Shown piece after piece: positions 1 through 5,779 of a stretch of DNA of 9,297 nucleotides. The stretch lies in the NCBI GenBank assembly GCA_001775555.1, contig MEXE01000036.1, positions 1 through 9,297 of the forward strand. Direction: 5' to 3'. The notes under the pieces were generated by a model. That model made no database searches and was not told the origin of the DNA. It saw only the letters and a list, made by a program, of their open reading frames with translations. The translations under genes and the position numbers were made by a program. The first letter of the stretch is position 1, and the number at the start of each line of letters is the position of its first letter. Source of the stretch: Candidatus Amesbacteria bacterium RBG_19FT_COMBO_48_16 (GTDB lineage: Bacteria; Patescibacteriota; Microgenomatia; CAZETR01; Amesbacteraceae).

Positions 1-106
1 GGACTACTTCACCTTTTTTGAGGCCTTTACCAGAATTTAAGGCGAAGTTAACCAGAACTTTGGCGTATTTATCCAAAATGGCTTGAGGTGGGGTAAAAGT
101 TGCCAT
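1..106 (-). CDS. M29-type aminopeptidase, N-terminal fragment
   Basis: The minus strand reads ATG at 106-104 and stays open for 35 codons to the window edge, so only the N-terminus is present. The peptide contains ILDKYAKVLVNFALNSGKG followed by LKKGEVV. I recognise this as the opening of M29-family (thermophilic) metallo-aminopeptidases, which begin with a helix carrying a KYA-x-hydrophobic-hydrophobic-V motif and a G-x-x-x-K/Q-G turn. Such enzymes are cytoplasmic and release N-terminal amino acids from peptides. The catalytic metal ligands lie outside the window and cannot be checked. There is no Shine-Dalgarno sequence. An extended -10 element ends 6 nt before the ATG, so a leaderless mRNA is likely. 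The gene diverges from metG, and its first codons overlap the -35 box of the metG leader promoter. The family call rests on sequence memory only. Confidence 0.7.
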   Translation of the reverse strand, partial: MATFTPPQAILDKYAKVLVNFALNSGKGLKKGEVV

Positions 107-129
107 GGGCGGAGTATAGCATGTATAAT
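100..129 (+). promoter_or_regulatory. Promoter of the metG leader transcript
   Basis: A -35 box TTGCCA (100-105, five of six consensus bases) and a perfect -10 box TATAAT (124-129) are separated by 18 bp, the best sigma70-type promoter in the window. The expected transcription start is near 136-137, which coincides with the ATG of the leader peptide at 137. The leader peptide would then be translated from a leaderless or nearly leaderless RNA. The -35 box overlaps the first codons of the divergent aminopeptidase. Confidence 0.75.
113..121 (-). promoter_or_regulatory. Extended -10 promoter of the aminopeptidase
   Basis: Read on the minus strand, 121-113 is TGCTATACT, a TGn extended -10 element with a five-of-six match to TATAAT. 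Six nucleotides separate it from the ATG at 106, so transcription should start at or next to the start codon. No good -35 box is seen upstream. The element sits inside the spacer of the oppositely directed metG leader promoter (100-129), so the two polymerases should compete. Confidence 0.55.
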
Positions 130-136
130 CCGGACC

Positions 137-181
137 ATGAACGTAGACACCTCCATGATGATGGTTATAGTTTCCGTCTAA
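137..181 (+). CDS. Met-rich leader peptide of the metG attenuator
   Basis: A 14-codon open frame encodes MNVDTSMMMVIVSV and ends in TAA at 179-181. Its three consecutive ATG codons (155-163) match the amino acid charged by the enzyme encoded downstream, as in known attenuator leader peptides such as trpL (Trp codons) and pheST (Phe codons). The Asp-Thr-Ser codons just before the Met codons form strand 1 of the hairpin set, and the stop codon lies 3 nt before strand 2. This is the geometry ribosome-mediated attenuation requires. There is no Shine-Dalgarno sequence; the ATG falls at the predicted transcription start. The peptide probably has no function beyond ribosome positioning. Coincidence is possible, but the combination of promoter, Met run, alternative hairpins and terminator makes it unlikely. 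Confidence 0.75.
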   Translation: MNVDTSMMMVIVSV

Positions 182-228
182 AGCGGAGGTGTTTTAGTGT
201 ATTTGACCCTCCGCGAGGAGGGTTTTTT
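145..228 (+). promoter_or_regulatory. Candidate Met-tRNA-sensing transcription attenuator
   Basis: Four segments form alternative pairs. Strand 1 (145-154) pairs with strand 2 (185-194), eight Watson-Crick pairs from ACACCTCC/GGAGGTGT plus a G-U and an A-U pair. Strand 2, as GCGGAGG (183-189), pairs with strand 3, CCTCCGC (208-214), in seven pairs. Strand 3, as ACCCTCC (206-212), pairs with strand 4, GGAGGGT (217-223), to make the terminator. Pairings 2:3 and 3:4 exclude each other, as do 1:2 and 2:3. Inferred logic: when Met-tRNA is scarce, a ribosome stalled on the Met codons at 155-163 covers strand 1, 2:3 forms, and metG is transcribed. When Met-tRNA is ample, the ribosome reaches the stop at 179-181 and covers strand 2, so the terminator forms. 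Strand 2 also reads as a strong Shine-Dalgarno sequence 7 nt before a GTG at 197, so a translational role is an alternative. Confidence 0.75.
206..228 (+). terminator. Intrinsic terminator in the metG leader
   Basis: A perfect 7-bp stem, ACCCTCC (206-212) with GGAGGGT (217-223), is closed by the stable GNRA-type loop GCGA. It runs straight into six T residues (223-228). It lies 16 nt before the metG ATG and about 70 nt after the predicted transcription start, so it can only act as an attenuator for metG. Confidence 0.8.
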
Positions 229-231
229 AGT

Positions 232-237
232 TAAAAT
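232..237 (+). promoter_or_regulatory. -10-like hexamer before metG
   Basis: TAAAAT lies exactly 7 nt before the metG ATG at 245, the spacing seen at other leaderless-looking starts in this window. No -35 box or TGn extension accompanies it. If active, it would give a basal leaderless metG mRNA that bypasses the attenuator. Confidence 0.3.
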
Positions 238-244
238 CAAGCAT

Positions 245-1642
245 ATGAACAAAAAATTTTATATCACCACTGCTATTGACTACTCGAATGACGTAATTCA
301 TGTGGGGCACTCCTACCAGAAACTATTAGCTGATGTCCTGGCTCGGTACCATAGACTAATCGGTGATGAAACATATTTTTTGACCGGGACGGATGAACAC
401 GGACAAAAGGTGGAAAAAAGCGCTACTGAAAAAGGGATTGAGCCAAAAGAGTTTGTAGATAAAATTGCTGAAGAAGACAAAAGGGAGTGGAAAAGCCTGG
501 ATATTTCTTACGACAGATTTATCCGGACGACCGACGAAGACCATATAAAATTCGCTCAGGAGTTTTACCTAAAATCCAAGGCGGCCGGGGACATTTACTT
601 ATCAAAATATGAGGGATTGTATTGTGAGGGTTGCGAAGCGTATCTGGAAGAGTCTGATTTAGTCGATGGAAAATGTCCCTTCCACCCCAATAAAGAACCG
701 CAGAAGCTAATCGAAGAAAACTATTTTTTCCGACTTTCTAAATACCAAAAATTTATCGAGGAGTTGTTAGAAAATAATCCCAGTTTTGTGTTTCCTGACA
801 GTAAAAGGCGGGAGATATTAAGTTTTGTCAAGTCCGGATTGAGAGATTTTTCGGTAAGTCGAAAAAATGTAAAGTGGGGAATCCCAGTACCCGATGATCC
901 GGAACACACGGTCTACGTTTGGTTTGATGCTTTGATAAATTATTTGACTTTCGGGGTGGAAAAAAATTGTTGGCCGGCGGATATCCATGTTTTGGGAAAA
1001 GATAATCAGCGGTTTCATGCAATTTTCTGGCCGGCAATGTTGAAAAGTGCAGGGTATGAATTACCAAAAACCATATTGGTACATGATTTTTTCAGCTTGA
1101 ATGGACAAAAAATCAGCAAATCCTTGGGGAATGTGATTCGGCCGTCGGAACTGGTGGCTAAATTCGGTGCGGATGGGGTACGCTATTTCTTTTTGCGACA
1201 TGGGCCGCTTTTGGGTGATGTGGACATTACCTGGAATAAGTTGGCAGAAGTCTATAACGCTGATTTGGCAAATGGTTTAGGAAACCTGGTTGCCCGGGTG
1301 GCGAAGTTGTGCGAGCGCACCAGTGCTCAGTACTCAGTACTCAGTGCTCAAGATAAATTTAGTAAAGAAATTTCAAAACAACTGGATAACTTCAGGTTTG
1401 ATGAGGCGCTGAAGATAATATGGGGGTGGATATCCAAGACGGATAAAAAAATTGAGGAGGTGAAGCCGTGGGTACTTGAGGGAGAGAAGCTGAAGGAGGC
1501 TTTAAAGCCGTGGGTTGCAGAAATACGCAAAATCGCCACTTCATTACAGCCGTTTTTGCCGGGGACGGCGGAGAAGATTTTAGGGCAATTCAAGGGGCCA
1601 AAAATAGGCAGCAGCGCTCCCCTATTCCCTAGGATCAAGTAA
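245..1642 (+). CDS. metG: Methionyl-tRNA synthetase
   Basis: This cytoplasmic class I synthetase of 465 residues attaches methionine to tRNA-Met in an ATP-dependent reaction. The N-terminus KKFYITTAIDY is typical. The HIGH signature appears as HVGH (19-22), followed by LTGTDEHGQK (46-55). A zinc knuckle is visible as C127-x2-C130 and C144-x2-H147. The KMSKS loop appears as KISKS (289-293), and the end LFPRIK is typical. There is no C-terminal EMAPII-type tRNA-binding domain, so this is a short form. The ATG at 245 is chosen because family homology begins there. The frame is open from a GTG at 197 with a GGAGG 7 nt upstream, but those 16 extra residues would be encoded by the terminator hairpin. 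Residues 359-368 come from a heptamer repeat tract in the anticodon-binding domain. tatD follows after 9 nt, a common pairing in bacteria. Confidence 0.97.
   Translation: MNKKFYITTAIDYSNDVIHVGHSYQKLLADVLARYHRLIGDETYFLTGTDEHGQKVEKSATEKGIEPKEFVDKIAEEDKREWKSLDISYDRFIRTTDEDHIKFAQEFYLKSKAAGDIYLSKYEGLYCEGCEAYLEESDLVDGKCPFHPNKEPQKLIEENYFFRLSKYQKFIEELLENNPSFVFPDSKRREILSFVKSGLRDFSVSRKNVKWGIPVPDDPEHTVYVWFDALINYLTFGVEKNCWPADIHVLGKDNQRFHAIFWPAMLKSAGYELPKTILVHDFFSLNGQKISKSLGNVIRPSELVAKFGADGVRYFFLRHGPLLGDVDITWNKLAEVYNADLANGLGNLVARVAKLCERTSAQYSVLSAQDKFSKEISKQLDNFRFDEALKIIWGWISKTDKKIEEVKPWVLEGEKLKEALKPWVAEIRKIATSLQPFLPGTAEKILGQFKGPKIGSSAPLFPRIK
1321..1348 (+). repeat. Tandem 7-bp repeat inside metG
   Basis: Four tandem heptamers of consensus CAGTRCT (CAGTGCT, then two CAGTACT, then CAGTGCT) are followed by CAAGA. 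They encode residues 359-368 in the C-terminal helical domain. The same heptamer family, also four copies and also followed by an AAGA, occurs in tatD at 2073-2100. Confidence 0.85.
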
Positions 1643-1645
1643 AAT
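1640..1645 (+). promoter_or_regulatory. -10-like hexamer before tatD
   Basis: TAAAAT begins with the metG stop codon TAA and lies 6 nt before the tatD ATG at 1652. tatD has no Shine-Dalgarno sequence. The position fits an internal promoter for a leaderless tatD mRNA. No -35 box is evident. Confidence 0.3.
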
Positions 1646-1651
1646 CTACGA

Positions 1652-2434
1652 ATGGGGTGGATTGACGCGCATTGCCATTTAGAGGACCCGGGGTTTGAGG
1701 GCGAGGTGGAGATGGTGATTAGGAGAGCCAGGGAGGCCGGAGTAACGGGAATGATTAACAGCGCCGGGAATTTGGAAGAGAGCCGGAAGGCAATTGAGAC
1801 GGCCAGTAAGTATGAGGGGGTATGGGCAACCATCGGTGTTCACCCCGATGAAATTAACAATTTTCAATTTTCAATGTTAAGTCAATTAAAAAATTTAACA
1901 AATCATAAAAAAGTAGTGGCGATTGGGGAAACGGGGCTGGATTTTCGGGCGGATACAACACTCGAAGAAAAACAAATGCAAATAGAATTATTCAAGTTTA
2001 ATATTGCGCTGGTGGTGGAGGCAAGGTTGCCTATCGTGGTACACTGTCGGAACGCGTTTGATGACGCGTTTCGAGTACTAAGTACTAAGTACAAAGTGCT
2101 AAGAGGAATACAAATGCATTGTTGGACGGGAAGCTGGGAGTGGGCAGAGAAATTTTTGGGATTGGGGTGTTATATGGGCTTTGGGGGAATGGTGACGTAT
2201 AGGAAGAACGAGGAATTGCGGGAGGTGGTACGACTGATGCCGGAGGAGAGACTGCTTTTGGAGACGGACGCTCCGTATCTGGCACCGCAGGCGATGAGGG
2301 GGAGTAAAAATGAGCCGGCGAATTTAATTGAAGCGGCTAAGACAATAGCCCGGGAAAGAGAAATGAGTTTGGACAAGTTGGAGAAGATTACTACACAAAA
2401 TGCCGTAAAATTGTTCAGGAGGATGCAGATATGA
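1652..2434 (+). CDS. tatD: TatD-family metal-dependent hydrolase / DNase
   Basis: A 260-residue amidohydrolase-fold enzyme. TatD-family members are metal-dependent nucleases (3'-5' exonuclease in E. coli TatD) with roles in DNA repair and turnover. All expected metal and active-site residues are present: H7 and H9 in DAHCHL, E93 in IGETGLDF, H131 in IVVHCRN, H156 in MHCWTG, and D206 in ETDAPYL. The RGSKNEPANL segment (216-225) is also typical. Length is normal. Two surface loops are encoded by tandem heptamers: residues about 69-76, between GVHPDE and VVAIGETG, and 141-150, just before RGIQMHC. The gene follows metG by 9 nt and ends in an ATGA overlap with the GT2 gene. The exact substrate cannot be read from sequence; the metG-neighbour paralogue is often named YcfH/YabD. 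Confidence 0.95.
   Translation: MGWIDAHCHLEDPGFEGEVEMVIRRAREAGVTGMINSAGNLEESRKAIETASKYEGVWATIGVHPDEINNFQFSMLSQLKNLTNHKKVVAIGETGLDFRADTTLEEKQMQIELFKFNIALVVEARLPIVVHCRNAFDDAFRVLSTKYKVLRGIQMHCWTGSWEWAEKFLGLGCYMGFGGMVTYRKNEELREVVRLMPEERLLLETDAPYLAPQAMRGSKNEPANLIEAAKTIAREREMSLDKLEKITTQNAVKLFRRMQI
1858..1878 (+). repeat. Tandem 7-bp repeat in tatD (first)
   Basis: Three tandem heptamers, CAATTTT twice and then CAATGTT, are followed by a degenerate AT-rich stretch to about 1910. They encode the variable loop from about residue 69 in TatD. This is a different heptamer from the AGTACT type but has the same period. Confidence 0.65.
2073..2100 (+). repeat. Tandem 7-bp repeat in tatD (second)
   Basis: Four tandem heptamers (GAGTACT, AAGTACT, AAGTACA, AAGTGCT) are followed by AAGAGG. 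They encode residues 141-150, a loop between the fourth and fifth metal-ligand strands. The tract matches the metG tract at 1321-1348 in unit, copy number and flank. Confidence 0.85.
2417..2422 (+). promoter_or_regulatory. Shine-Dalgarno site for the GT2 gene
   Basis: AGGAGG lies 8 nt before the ATG at 2431, within the end of tatD. It is the only textbook Shine-Dalgarno site with good spacing before a recognised gene in this window. Together with the ATGA stop-start overlap it points to coupled translation. Confidence 0.75.
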
Positions 2435-3900
2435 CAGGAAAAGCGAGAAGACTTTTGGAAATCATGCCGGGATTTGTCAGCTGGAACATGATCTTGTTTC
2501 TGGTCTGGGGAGGGTACTTTTTTCCGATATTTACTTCTTATTTTATTTTGGCTTTTGATGTGTATTGGGTTTACCGGGGATTGTCCATGACTATCGCGGC
2601 TACCGTATCACACTTTAGAATGCGCGCGACGGAAGTGACCGACTGGATGCGAGAGGTAAGAGGATTTGGGGATTGGAAGAAAGTACGGCATATCGTCATG
2701 ATTATGATAGCCAATGAACCGGCAGAAGTTTACGGCAGAACGGTAGAGGCGCTGGCGCGGCAGACGTTTCCCACTGCGCAGATTGCCGTGGTTTTGGCAA
2801 CCGAGGATAGATTTCCCAACGGGCGGACGGGAGCGGAAAAATTGAGAAGAAAATTGGGGAAAAAATTCGGAGAATTTCTGATAACGGTGCATCCACAGAA
2901 CATTACGGGGGAGATCAAGGGAAAATCCTCCAACGAGGCTTGGGCGTCGAGAGAGGCTAAAAGGATATTAGTAGACGAGAAAGGTTGGGATATAAAGTAC
3001 ATGACAATCACATCCAATGACGCCGATGCGATATTGCATCCCAAATATTTCGCCTGCCTAACTTTTAAGTTTCTGGATGATCCTAACCGGTATGAAAGAT
3101 TCTGGCAGCCGGCAATAGTATTTTATAACAATATCTGGCGGATTCCCGCCCCGACGCGGGTAATTAATACCATGTCCAATGTGTGGCAAATCGGCCTGTT
3201 GTCACGCAAGGACCGGCTGGTAAATTTTTCAAATTATACCGCCAGCCTGGCGATGATTGACAGGATCGGATATTGGGATACGGACGTAATTCCGGAAGAT
3301 TATCGCATCTTTTTTAAGGCCTTTTTCAGATTAGGGGGACGGGTGGAAGTAGAGCCAATATTCCTGCCATCCAGCGCAGATGCAGCGGAGTCGACCAGCA
3401 CCTGGAAAACTTTTGTCAACGACTATGAACAGAAGAAAAGATGGGCCTGGGGAGTATCGGACTTGCCGCTGTTTATCGAAATGTATTTTAAACAACCGGG
3501 AATTTCGTTTCTGAATAAAAACCTGAGGATGCTCCGGCTCCTGATCGACCATCTGCTATGGCCGGTAAACTGGTTTATCATCACAGTCGGCGTATCGGTG
3601 GTGACTTTGGTGAACCCGACGTTTAAGCGAACAGCACTGGGTTTTACATTGCCGCGAATTTCCTCAGGGATTTTGACTATAACTTTAATTTTTTTGGTGA
3701 TTCTTCTGGTAATTGAGTTCCGGCAGAGGCCCCCAAGGCCTAAGGATGTGTCCAAATGGAAAGTGTGGCTGTCGCCCTTGGAGTTTGTGTTGATGCCTAT
3801 CGCCGGATTTTTCTTTAACGCGCTACCGGGATTGGACGCTCATACCCGGCTGATGCTCGGCAAATATATTGAGTACAGGGTAACGGAAAAAGTGAAGTAG
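2431..3900 (+). CDS. Membrane GT2 glycosyltransferase, cellulose-synthase-like
   Basis: A 489-residue integral membrane protein. Hydrophobic segments flank a cytosolic catalytic domain: about 19-55 at the N-terminus, then about 374-395, 410-430 and 450-466 at the C-terminus. GT-A fold signatures of processive inverting GT2 enzymes are present: a DxD-type NDAD (196-199), an ED pair (289-290) as likely catalytic base, and QKKRW (334-338), which is the QxxRW motif of cellulose, chitin and hyaluronan synthases. The role inferred is transfer of sugars from a nucleotide-sugar donor to a growing surface polysaccharide, possibly with export. The sugar cannot be told. No PilZ domain is seen. The start overlaps the tatD stop (ATGA) and has a clear Shine-Dalgarno site. 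It is the first of a run of envelope-glycan genes on this strand. Confidence 0.88.
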   Translation: MTGKARRLLEIMPGFVSWNMILFLVWGGYFFPIFTSYFILAFDVYWVYRGLSMTIAATVSHFRMRATEVTDWMREVRGFGDWKKVRHIVMIMIANEPAEVYGRTVEALARQTFPTAQIAVVLATEDRFPNGRTGAEKLRRKLGKKFGEFLITVHPQNITGEIKGKSSNEAWASREAKRILVDEKGWDIKYMTITSNDADAILHPKYFACLTFKFLDDPNRYERFWQPAIVFYNNIWRIPAPTRVINTMSNVWQIGLLSRKDRLVNFSNYTASLAMIDRIGYWDTDVIPEDYRIFFKAFFRLGGRVEVEPIFLPSSADAAESTSTWKTFVNDYEQKKRWAWGVSDLPLFIEMYFKQPGISFLNKNLRMLRLLIDHLLWPVNWFIITVGVSVVTLVNPTFKRTALGFTLPRISSGILTITLIFLVILLVIEFRQRPPRPKDVSKWKVWLSPLEFVLMPIAGFFFNALPGLDAHTRLMLGKYIEYRVTEKVK

Positions 3901-3919
3901 GTTAGCCACTGGAATGCGG

Positions 3920-3954
3920 GTTCATAGTTGATAGTTCGTGGTTCGTAGTTAATA
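3920..3954 (+). repeat. Intergenic tandem 7-bp repeat before the GT-C gene
   Basis: Five heptamers of consensus GTTCRTA (GTTCATA, GTTGATA, GTTCGTG, GTTCGTA, GTTAATA) fill most of the 63-bp gap between the GT2 and GT-C genes. The last unit runs into the AT-rich stretch before the ATG at 3964 and may supply its -10-like element. Confidence 0.85.
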
Positions 3955-3956
3955 AT
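3951..3956 (+). promoter_or_regulatory. -10-like hexamer before the GT-C gene
   Basis: AATAAT (five of six match) lies 7 nt before the ATG at 3964, and no Shine-Dalgarno sequence is present. It partly overlaps the last heptamer. No -35 box is clear. A leaderless start is plausible but unproven. Confidence 0.25.
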
Positions 3957-3963
3957 TTGAATA

Positions 3964-5421
3964 ATGTGGAAGCGGGGTGTGAGCTGGGTGGTGAAACAGG
4001 AGTGGTTAATAGTGGTGTTGGTTGTGGTGGTAATACTGCGAATACCGAGTTTGTTTGAGCCGTATTGGTATGGAGACGAGGGAATTTACCTGACATTAGG
4101 CCAGGCGATGCGCAGCGGAGTAGAGCTGTATAAACAAATTCATGACAACAAGCCGCCACTGCTCTATGTGATGGCTGCCGCGGCGGGAGGAAACCTGTTT
4201 TGGTTTAAATTGATAACACTGCTATGGAATCTGGTGACGATAGCTGTGTTTAGCAAATTGGCAAAGAAAGTATTTGAACCGGGACGGAGAAAGATGAAGC
4301 TGGCGGTGTGGGTGTTTGCTATGGCGACTACCTTACCAGTTCTGGAGGGTAATATTGCTAATGCCGAGTTGTTTTTTTTACTACCGACGGTGTGGGCCAT
4401 GTATTGGCTATGGGATAAAAACGTCCAAATGAAGTATATTATTGGGTCGGGCCTAGTTTTGGGAGTGGCGGCATTATTTAAAATGCCGGCTGTTCTGGAG
4501 GCGGGGGTATGGCCACTGGTATGGCTGGTAGAGGGGGATAAGTCGTGGTGGAAAAAAACTATAATATTAGCTATCGGGATAACAGCGGTAATAGGAGTAA
4601 GCGGTGTTTATTTTGCCTGGAAAGGGGCAGGCAGAGAATACCTGGTAGCGGCATGGGCTCAGAACCTACCTTATTTGTCCACCTGGAAGGCAGTCGGGGG
4701 CAGCGGAATATATGCTATTAAGGGCAGGATGGTAATTACCGCATTGGTTTTGACCCCAATTCTGGGATTGGCACGCAAGTGGGGACGAAGAGCTACCATC
4801 CTGGGGACGTGGGGGGTAATCACACTATTTGCGGCACTACTCTCCGGCCGGCCGTACCCTCATTATCTGCTGCAATCAGCAGGAGTTATAGCTATTGCGG
4901 CGGCAGTGATAATTAGAGGCAGCAGGGAAGAAAGGGTCATAGCCTGGGGTTTAAGCGGACTAACGATAGCCGCCTTTATAGGATTTAAATTTTATTTATA
5001 CCCGGTGGCCGGATATTATGCCAATTTTGCCCGATGGGTAATAGGTACCAAAACTAGGTCTGAATACTTCGGCTGGTTTAACCCCCAAGTGAATAAAAAT
5101 TACCAGATTGCGGGGGTAGTAATGGCCGGAAGCGGCGAGGGGGATAAAGTCTTCGTATGGGGGGACGAACCTATGATTTACGCACTGGCCAAAAGACTTC
5201 CGGCGAGCAAATACACAGTGGAATACCATATCAAGGACTTCCGGGCGCAGGAGGAGACAATTGCCGCCTTGAAACAAAATCCTCCAAAATATATAGTCAG
5301 TTTGGCGAACGAGGCGGAGTTGCCGGGACTGGCTGAACTATTGGACGGTATGTACCGGCTGGAAAAAACGGTGGACGGAGTAAGAATATACCGACTGTCG
5401 AGACTGAGTCTGTATAATTAG
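3964..5421 (+). CDS. GT39/PMT-like GT-C glycosyltransferase
   Basis: A 485-residue polytopic membrane protein with roughly ten hydrophobic segments in the first 370 residues and a soluble C-terminal part of about 100 residues. Near the N-terminus, after the first membrane helix, WYGDEG carries the acidic pair D38-E39. This is the catalytic first-loop motif of GT-C enzymes of the PMT/ArnT type (GT39/GT83). DNKPPLLY (61-68) is the next conserved loop of this family. The C-terminal VFVWGDEPMIYAL (396-408) resembles other bacterial members. Such enzymes take a sugar from a polyprenyl-phosphate donor on the outer face of the membrane and transfer it to protein, lipid or glycan. The neighbouring carrier-charging genes (5780-7776) fit that donor type. 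The acceptor is unknown. It starts 63 nt after the GT2 gene; the last codons TAT-AAT-TAG form a perfect -10 box for the next gene. Confidence 0.82.
   Translation: MWKRGVSWVVKQEWLIVVLVVVVILRIPSLFEPYWYGDEGIYLTLGQAMRSGVELYKQIHDNKPPLLYVMAAAAGGNLFWFKLITLLWNLVTIAVFSKLAKKVFEPGRRKMKLAVWVFAMATTLPVLEGNIANAELFFLLPTVWAMYWLWDKNVQMKYIIGSGLVLGVAALFKMPAVLEAGVWPLVWLVEGDKSWWKKTIILAIGITAVIGVSGVYFAWKGAGREYLVAAWAQNLPYLSTWKAVGGSGIYAIKGRMVITALVLTPILGLARKWGRRATILGTWGVITLFAALLSGRPYPHYLLQSAGVIAIAAAVIIRGSREERVIAWGLSGLTIAAFIGFKFYLYPVAGYYANFARWVIGTKTRSEYFGWFNPQVNKNYQIAGVVMAGSGEGDKVFVWGDEPMIYALAKRLPASKYTVEYHIKDFRAQEETIAALKQNPPKYIVSLANEAELPGLAELLDGMYRLEKTVDGVRIYRLSRLSLYN
5413..5418 (+). promoter_or_regulatory. TATAAT before the small membrane protein gene
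   Basis: A perfect TATAAT is encoded by the last Tyr-Asn codons of the GT-C gene and lies 8 nt before the ATG at 5427. The AGGA at 5420-5423 is only 3 nt from the ATG, too close for a normal Shine-Dalgarno site. This supports an internal promoter with a leaderless start. No -35 box is seen. Confidence 0.4.
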
Positions 5422-5426
5422 GATCT

Positions 5427-5777
5427 ATGGATAAGGATTGGTGGCATAAAGCGGCGGCAAAACTAGTGAGAATTCAATGGATGATAACCGCCGCGGCGGC
5501 AGTAGGGAGCGTGGGGGTAGTCGGCGGCTGGTGGAAAGAAATCCCACCCGAAGTTCCGTTGTGGTATAGCCGTCCTTGGGGCGAAGAACAACTGACATCC
5601 CCAAAGTTTCTGGTTTGGCCGATAATTATGGTGGTGGTGGTTGGATTGGCAGCCCAAATGGCGGCGGCTAAATTGAAGCGGGAACCGACACTGACAACGA
5701 TGGTCCTGTTCGGAGCGGCAATAGCGGAAATTATTTTGAGCCTGGGAATAATAAGGATCGTTCTGCTAGTAACTTAG
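5427..5777 (+). CDS. Small three-helix membrane protein, function unknown
   Basis: A 116-residue protein with three hydrophobic segments, about 15-35, 59-82 and 90-115. Between the first two is a non-membrane loop, IPPEVPLWYSRPWGEEQL (39-56), rich in Pro, Trp and acidic residues. The PPEVPLWYS stretch recalls the loop of DUF1648/SdpI-like proteins, where a short soluble motif follows the first helix, but similarity is only by eye. The gene sits 5 nt after the GT-C gene and 2 nt before the WecA-like gene, so it is probably part of the glycan operon, perhaps as an accessory membrane subunit. Coding status is supported by tight packing, same strand and balanced composition. I do not recognise an established function. 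Confidence 0.7.
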   Translation: MDKDWWHKAAAKLVRIQWMITAAAAVGSVGVVGGWWKEIPPEVPLWYSRPWGEEQLTSPKFLVWPIIMVVVVGLAAQMAAAKLKREPTLTTMVLFGAAIAEIILSLGIIRIVLLVT

Positions 5778-5779
5778 AT

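Noticed and set aside
107..244. T-box or SAM riboswitch before metG
   Set aside because: The leader is only about 90 nt to the terminator, and no T-box sequence or SAM-I junction is visible. The Met-codon ORF explains the structure better.
1348..1833. A 161-codon open frame on the minus strand across the metG-tatD junction
   Set aside because: It is antisense to two well-supported genes, has no family features, and reflects purine-rich coding on the other strand.
1321..3954. Heptamer tracts as a CRISPR array
   Set aside because: The repeats are 7 bp and directly adjacent, with no spacers and no cas genes.
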